Below are positions 60,489 through 64,000 of a stretch of 64,000 nt of DNA, one piece after another (position 1 is the stretch's first letter; every line of letters starts with the position of its first letter). The DNA comes from JADFNB01 sp036397455 (GTDB taxonomy: Bacteria > Gemmatimonadota > Gemmatimonadetes > Gemmatimonadales > GWC2-71-9), in the NCBI GenBank assembly GCA_036397455.1, contig DASWIX010000005.1, positions 36,437 to 100,436 on the forward strand, in the 5' to 3' direction. Under the pieces are notes generated by a model. It did not search any database, was not told the origin of the DNA, and worked only from the letters and a program-made list of their open reading frames with translations. The position numbers and the translations under genes were made by a program.

Positions 60489-60536
60489 GTCATGGACGGT
60501 CAACGGCGGTCAAAGGCGGTCACGGGCGGTAGGGGC
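60489..60536 (+). repeat. 10-bp-period short tandem repeat (copy A)
   Basis: After GTCATGGA, four consecutive 10-nt units begin with CGGT: CGGTCAACGG, CGGTCAAAGG, CGGTCACGGG, CGGTAGGGGC (60497-60536). The array sits in the 99-nt gap before the MoxR-like gene. A related copy with the same GTCATGGACGGTCA beginning lies at 63958. It looks like a dispersed repeat family. Confidence 0.75.
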
Positions 60537-60575
60537 GCATGCGACGCCCTAACGGGCACGGACGAGGGGTTTCAC

Positions 60576-62075
60576 ATGGAACGCATGCCGGCAACGCTGG
60601 GCGAACTGAGGCAGACCGAGTGGGCGTCGCCGCACCGCATCGCGCGGACGGTCAAGGACGAGATGCGCGCTAATCTGATCTGCATGCTGGAGGCGGGTCA
60701 GGAGATCTTTCCCGGCATCATCGGGTTCGATGACACCGTGGTTCCGCAGATCGTCAACGCCGTGCTGGCCCGGCACAATTTCATCTTGCTCGGCCTGCGC
60801 GGACAAGCCAAGAGTCGAATCCTGCGGGCACTCAGCACGCTGCTTGACGAGACGATTCCCATCCTTGCCGGAAGCGAGGTCAACGACAATCCGTTCCGAC
60901 CCATCTCGAAATACGGGCGCCAATTGCTCGACGAGCGAGGCGACCACGCGCCGATCGGGTGGATCGACCGGGATCACCGCTACGTCGAAAAACTCGCCAC
61001 ACCAGATGTCACCATCGCCGACATCATTGGTGACGTTGATCCCATCAAAGCGGCGCGGGGCGGGCACCTGCTCTCCGACGAGCTGACCATCCACTATGGC
61101 CTGCTGCCGCGCAGCAACCGCGGGATCTTCGCGTTGAACGAGCTGCCCGACCTTGCCGGCAAGATTCAGGTCGGGCTGTTCAACATCATGCAGGAAGGCG
61201 ATGTCCAGATCAAAGGGTATCCGATCCGCCTCGCGCTCGACATCCTGCTCGTCTTCTCGGCGAACCCGGAAGATTACACGGCGCGCGGCAAGATCATCAC
61301 GCCGCTCAAGGATCGTATCGGCAGCGAGATCGTGACGCATTACCCCCCGACGGTCGAGCACGGCATGGCCATCACCTCACAGGAGGCCTGGGTCGATCGC
61401 CATGGCCGCGCGCTCCACGTTCCTGATTTCATCGGGGAAATCATCGAACGGATCGCGTTCGAGGCGCGGCGCGACAAGCGCATCGACCAGCGCTCGGGCG
61501 TCAGCCAGCGACTGCCGATCACGGTACTGGAGAACGTCGTGTCGAACGCGGAGCGCCGATCGATCGTCAATCACGAAAAGCAGGTCGTGCCCCGCATCGC
61601 CGACCTGTACGCCGCGCTTCCGTCCATCACGGGTAAGATCGAGCTGGAGTACGAGGGCGAACTCCAGGGCGCGGAAATCATCGCCAAGGACCTGGTGCGC
61701 CGCGCGTGCCGCGAGACGTTCGAGGCCCGCGCGGGCGGCGCGGACTGCGACGGGATCGTCGCCTGGTTCGACGAAGGCGGTGCGCTGAAGGTGAGTGATG
61801 ACGAGCGTTCGGATACATGCGTCAAGGGATACAGCGCCATCCCCGGCCTGCTCGACCTGGTGCAGCAGACAGGCCTTGCCGGCCGAAACGACCCGGCCAC
61901 GCTTGCCTCGGCGTGCGAGTTGGTCTTGGAGGGATTGGTGGCCCTGAAGCGCATCTCCCGTACCGACGACGTGGGGTACGGGGCCATACGGCGTCAAAGT
62001 GGTGGCAGCAGCGGCGGTGGGGCACAAGGCGGCTACGCGGGACCAAGCGGCTTACCGGGCAACCTGTTCCAGTAA
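60576..62075 (+). CDS. MoxR/ChlI-like AAA ATPase
   Basis: ATG 60576, behind GAGGGG, gives 499 residues; a frame start at 60492 would begin inside the repeat array. Walker A is Gly73-Leu-Arg-Gly-Gln-Ala-Lys79-Ser80. The Walker B position reads FALNEL (185-190) with Asn188 in place of the usual Asp. FNIMQEGDVQIKGYPIRL and VFSANPEDYTARGKIITPLKDRIGSEI are typical of MoxR/magnesium-chelatase-type AAA proteins. The Gly/Ser-rich tail is probably disordered. MoxR proteins usually act with a VWA-domain partner, which is not in the window. Confidence 0.85.
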   Translation: MERMPATLGELRQTEWASPHRIARTVKDEMRANLICMLEAGQEIFPGIIGFDDTVVPQIVNAVLARHNFILLGLRGQAKSRILRALSTLLDETIPILAGSEVNDNPFRPISKYGRQLLDERGDHAPIGWIDRDHRYVEKLATPDVTIADIIGDVDPIKAARGGHLLSDELTIHYGLLPRSNRGIFALNELPDLAGKIQVGLFNIMQEGDVQIKGYPIRLALDILLVFSANPEDYTARGKIITPLKDRIGSEIVTHYPPTVEHGMAITSQEAWVDRHGRALHVPDFIGEIIERIAFEARRDKRIDQRSGVSQRLPITVLENVVSNAERRSIVNHEKQVVPRIADLYAALPSITGKIELEYEGELQGAEIIAKDLVRRACRETFEARAGGADCDGIVAWFDEGGALKVSDDERSDTCVKGYSAIPGLLDLVQQTGLAGRNDPATLASACELVLEGLVALKRISRTDDVGYGAIRRQSGGSSGGGAQGGYAGPSGLPGNLFQ

Positions 62076-62089
62076 CCACACGGACGAGC

Positions 62090-62725
62090 ATGGCGGTCAT
62101 TACCGTTTCCCGACAGTACGCATCCGGTGGCTCGGACATCGCCCGGCGTGTCGCCGAACGGCTGGGCTGGGCCTTGATCGACAATGAATTCGTCGACCGC
62201 GTCGCGGAACTTGCCGGCCTGGCCCCTGAAGAAGTTGAAGCGCGCGAAGAACGGGTACCGGGGCTGATGGAGCGGTTGGCGCGCACGCTTGCCACTTCGT
62301 CTCCCGAGGTCTTCATCCCGACCGGCGAGCCCGCCGCCGCGCTCACGCCGCAAGAACGGATCGTGGCGGTCACCGAGCGGGTCATCCGGGAGGCAGCCCA
62401 GCACGGCGACGTGGTGATGGTGGGACGGGGGGCGCAGGCCTACCTCGGTGAGCGGAAGGACGTGCTCCACGTCTTCACCGTGGCGCCGCGACGGGATCGT
62501 ATCGACGCGGCGATTGAGCGCCTTGGTCAGACGCGCGCCGACGCCCAGCATTGTGTCGATGACGTAGACAGTGGCCGACGCGCGTACGTCAAGACGCATT
62601 ACAAACGCAATTGGGACGATCCCGCCAACTACGATCTGGTACTCAACACCGCGGAACTCGGATACGCGGGGAGCGCCGATCTCATCGTCGCGGCCGCCGG
62701 CACCAAGGGACTCACCCGACCGTAA
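62090..62725 (+). CDS. Cytidylate kinase-like family protein
   Basis: A 211-residue P-loop kinase of the cytidylate-kinase-like family. The start MAVITVSRQYASGGSDIARRVAERLG contains the ATP-binding loop in its GSGG-like form (ASGGSDIA). VVMVGRGAQAYLG, DDVDSGRRAYVKTHYKRNW and YDLVLNT follow. The family is close to Cmk but its substrate is untested. It lies 14 nt after the MoxR-like gene. Confidence 0.85.
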   Translation: MAVITVSRQYASGGSDIARRVAERLGWALIDNEFVDRVAELAGLAPEEVEAREERVPGLMERLARTLATSSPEVFIPTGEPAAALTPQERIVAVTERVIREAAQHGDVVMVGRGAQAYLGERKDVLHVFTVAPRRDRIDAAIERLGQTRADAQHCVDDVDSGRRAYVKTHYKRNWDDPANYDLVLNTAELGYAGSADLIVAAAGTKGLTRP

Positions 62726-62729
62726 CCCG

Positions 62730-63938
62730 CTACGCCGTTTCCCGCACGGCCGCCGGCACGACGACCGTGACGACCGAAGACAACACCGTGACGATCCCAC
62801 CAAGGGCCATCATCACGCCCACGCCGAATCGATCGGCGACGATCCCTGCCAGCAACGAACCAAACGGAGCCATCCCGACGAACGCCACCGTGTACAAGGC
62901 AAGCACCCGGCCGCGCAGGTGATCGGGTACGACCGCCTGCAACAGGGTGTTCGTGAGTGCGGTAGTCACGATCAGCATCAGGCCCATGACGGTGAGCGTC
63001 ACCAGGAGCCACGGCACGGAGCGCACGAACCCGAGAACGAGCACCAACAGACCGAACCCCATCGCCGCCCATCCCAGCATGCGTCCCTTGGGCATCCGCT
63101 CGGCGAAGGTGGCGACCGCCAGTGCCCCGACCACCGCGCCGATCCCCACGGCGGACATCATCCACCCGAACACGTCGGCCCCGCGTCCCAGTTCGCTCTT
63201 GACGAGCACCGGCAGCAACACGAATACCGAAAACCCGAACACGCTCATGACGGCAATGTTGACCAGCAAGCGACGAATGCGCGGTTCGCCTCCAGCGTAG
63301 CGCAGTCCCTCCTTGATGTTTCCCCACGCTCCTGCACCGCCCGCAGGCGGTGTCGTCACCGGTAATCGCATCGCGCTCAGGACCGCAATCACCGGGATGA
63401 ACGTGATCGCGTTCAGCAGGAAGCAGATGCCGACGCCCGCCACACCGATCAACACACCGGCGATGGCGGGGCCGACGACCCGGCTGGCATTGAACGCCGA
63501 CGAATTGAGCGCAATGGCGTTGGTAAGGTCGTCCTTGCCCACCAGGTCCACGAGAAACGACTGCCGAGCCGGGATGTCGAACGCGAGCGACACACCGGCC
63601 AGCGTCGCCACGACGAGAATCAACTCGATGGTCGCGTGCCCGCTGTACACGATCGCCGCAAAGGCGAATCCGATCATCATGCCGGAGGTCTGCGTGACCA
63701 GCACCATCGAGCGTTTGGACACACGGTCGGCGATCGCTCCAGCGTGAAGCGAGAACACCAGGACCGGAAGGCTGCCCAGGGTGTCGGCGAGTCCCACGTA
63801 AAACGCGGACCCCGTGAGATCGACCACCAACCAGGACAGCGCCACCCGATGCATCCACACGCCGACCAACGACACGATGAACGCCCCGTAGAAGCGGCGG
63901 AAATTGGCGTGGCGGAGGGCCCGGAACGTGGTGGTCAC
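62730..63938 (-). CDS. MFS transporter (EntS-like exporter family)
   Basis: A 402-residue protein with 12 predicted membrane helices. The N-terminal block FRALRHANFRRFYGAFIVSLVG and motif A-like GAIADRVSKRSMVL are typical of the MFS_3/EntS exporter group. Substrate unknown. Its stop lies 4 nt from the end of the convergent kinase gene. The GTG 63938 start is preceded by the second copy of the 10-bp repeat. Confidence 0.88.
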   Translation of the reverse strand: MTTTFRALRHANFRRFYGAFIVSLVGVWMHRVALSWLVVDLTGSAFYVGLADTLGSLPVLVFSLHAGAIADRVSKRSMVLVTQTSGMMIGFAFAAIVYSGHATIELILVVATLAGVSLAFDIPARQSFLVDLVGKDDLTNAIALNSSAFNASRVVGPAIAGVLIGVAGVGICFLLNAITFIPVIAVLSAMRLPVTTPPAGGAGAWGNIKEGLRYAGGEPRIRRLLVNIAVMSVFGFSVFVLLPVLVKSELGRGADVFGWMMSAVGIGAVVGALAVATFAERMPKGRMLGWAAMGFGLLVLVLGFVRSVPWLLVTLTVMGLMLIVTTALTNTLLQAVVPDHLRGRVLALYTVAFVGMAPFGSLLAGIVADRFGVGVMMALGGIVTVLSSVVTVVVPAAVRETA

Positions 63939-63957
63939 GGTGCGTCACCAACGGGGG

Positions 63958-63984
63958 TCATGGACGGTCACAGGCGGTCAAACC
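63958..63984 (+). repeat. 10-bp-period short tandem repeat (copy B)
   Basis: GTCATGGA is followed by CGGTCACAGG (63965-63974) and CGGTCAAACC (63975-63984), the same beginning and period as copy A at 60489. It lies in the upstream region of the MFS gene and runs close to the window edge, so its full length is unknown. Confidence 0.65.
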
Positions 63985-64000
63985 GGCGACGGTTGGGGCG

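Overview
The window looks like a chromosomal segment from a high-GC, Gram-negative (double-membrane) bacterium of the FCB superphylum, most likely Gemmatimonadota. The main reasons are a cluster of long TPR/GWxTD-type secreted paralogues, an outer-membrane TamA/TamB pair, lipoprotein and Lgt genes, a short primary-type sigma factor without region 1.1, many GTG starts, and long runs of genes joined by 1-8 nt overlaps. No rRNA, tRNA or CRISPR array is visible. The taxonomic call is inference from gene content.

Layout. 1-3405: the 3' end of dnaB, then yebC-ruvC-ruvA-(55-codon zinc-ribbon ORF)-ruvB, joined by 4-nt overlaps. 3467-13320: the GWxTD region. It has two intact tandem paralogues (8821, 11077), a third inside a foreign-looking cassette (6262), and separate N- and C-terminal remnants of a fourth (3467-4054 and 8514-8780). 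The cassette between the remnants carries a Cys-rich secreted peptide, a beta-propeller lipoprotein and a CxxC thioredoxin-fold protein. 13317-25044: a long housekeeping run on the plus strand: queA-tgt-yajC-def-fmt-thiE-thiS-thiG-rsmB-PASTA protein-rpe-tlpA-like-ybbR-tsaD-lgt. 25004-30981 (minus): cytochrome c/FTR1 iron permease, acpS, a secreted M14 carboxypeptidase, an unknown membrane-anchored protein and a HAD phosphatase.

31041-36807 is the most distinctive region. It holds a divergent locus of DUF4402-type secreted subunits with a PapD-like chaperone and an usher-like outer-membrane protein. The shared intergenic region carries two back-to-back near-consensus sigma-54 (-24/-12) promoters. 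A structured three-way-junction RNA element lies directly after the stop codon of the first subunit gene. A sigma-54-dependent response regulator is encoded nearby (37978-39321), which suggests, but does not prove, that it controls this pilus-like system.

36833-46669 (minus) reads tamA-tamB-lipid kinase-response regulator-8-Cys zinc protein-P1 peptidase. 46790-50858 holds a ferredoxin-NADP reductase (minus), then an ATP:cob(I)alamin adenosyltransferase, a PhzF-like protein and aroB. 51159-60476: a primary-type sigma factor with a clear promoter and terminator, then a leaderless-looking glcD-glcE-glcF-ygfZ-Nramp-like operon and a degenerate GH38-like protein. 60576-63938: a MoxR/ChlI-like ATPase, a cytidylate-kinase-like protein and a convergent MFS transporter. 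Two copies of a 10-bp-period short repeat lie in the flanks of this last block.
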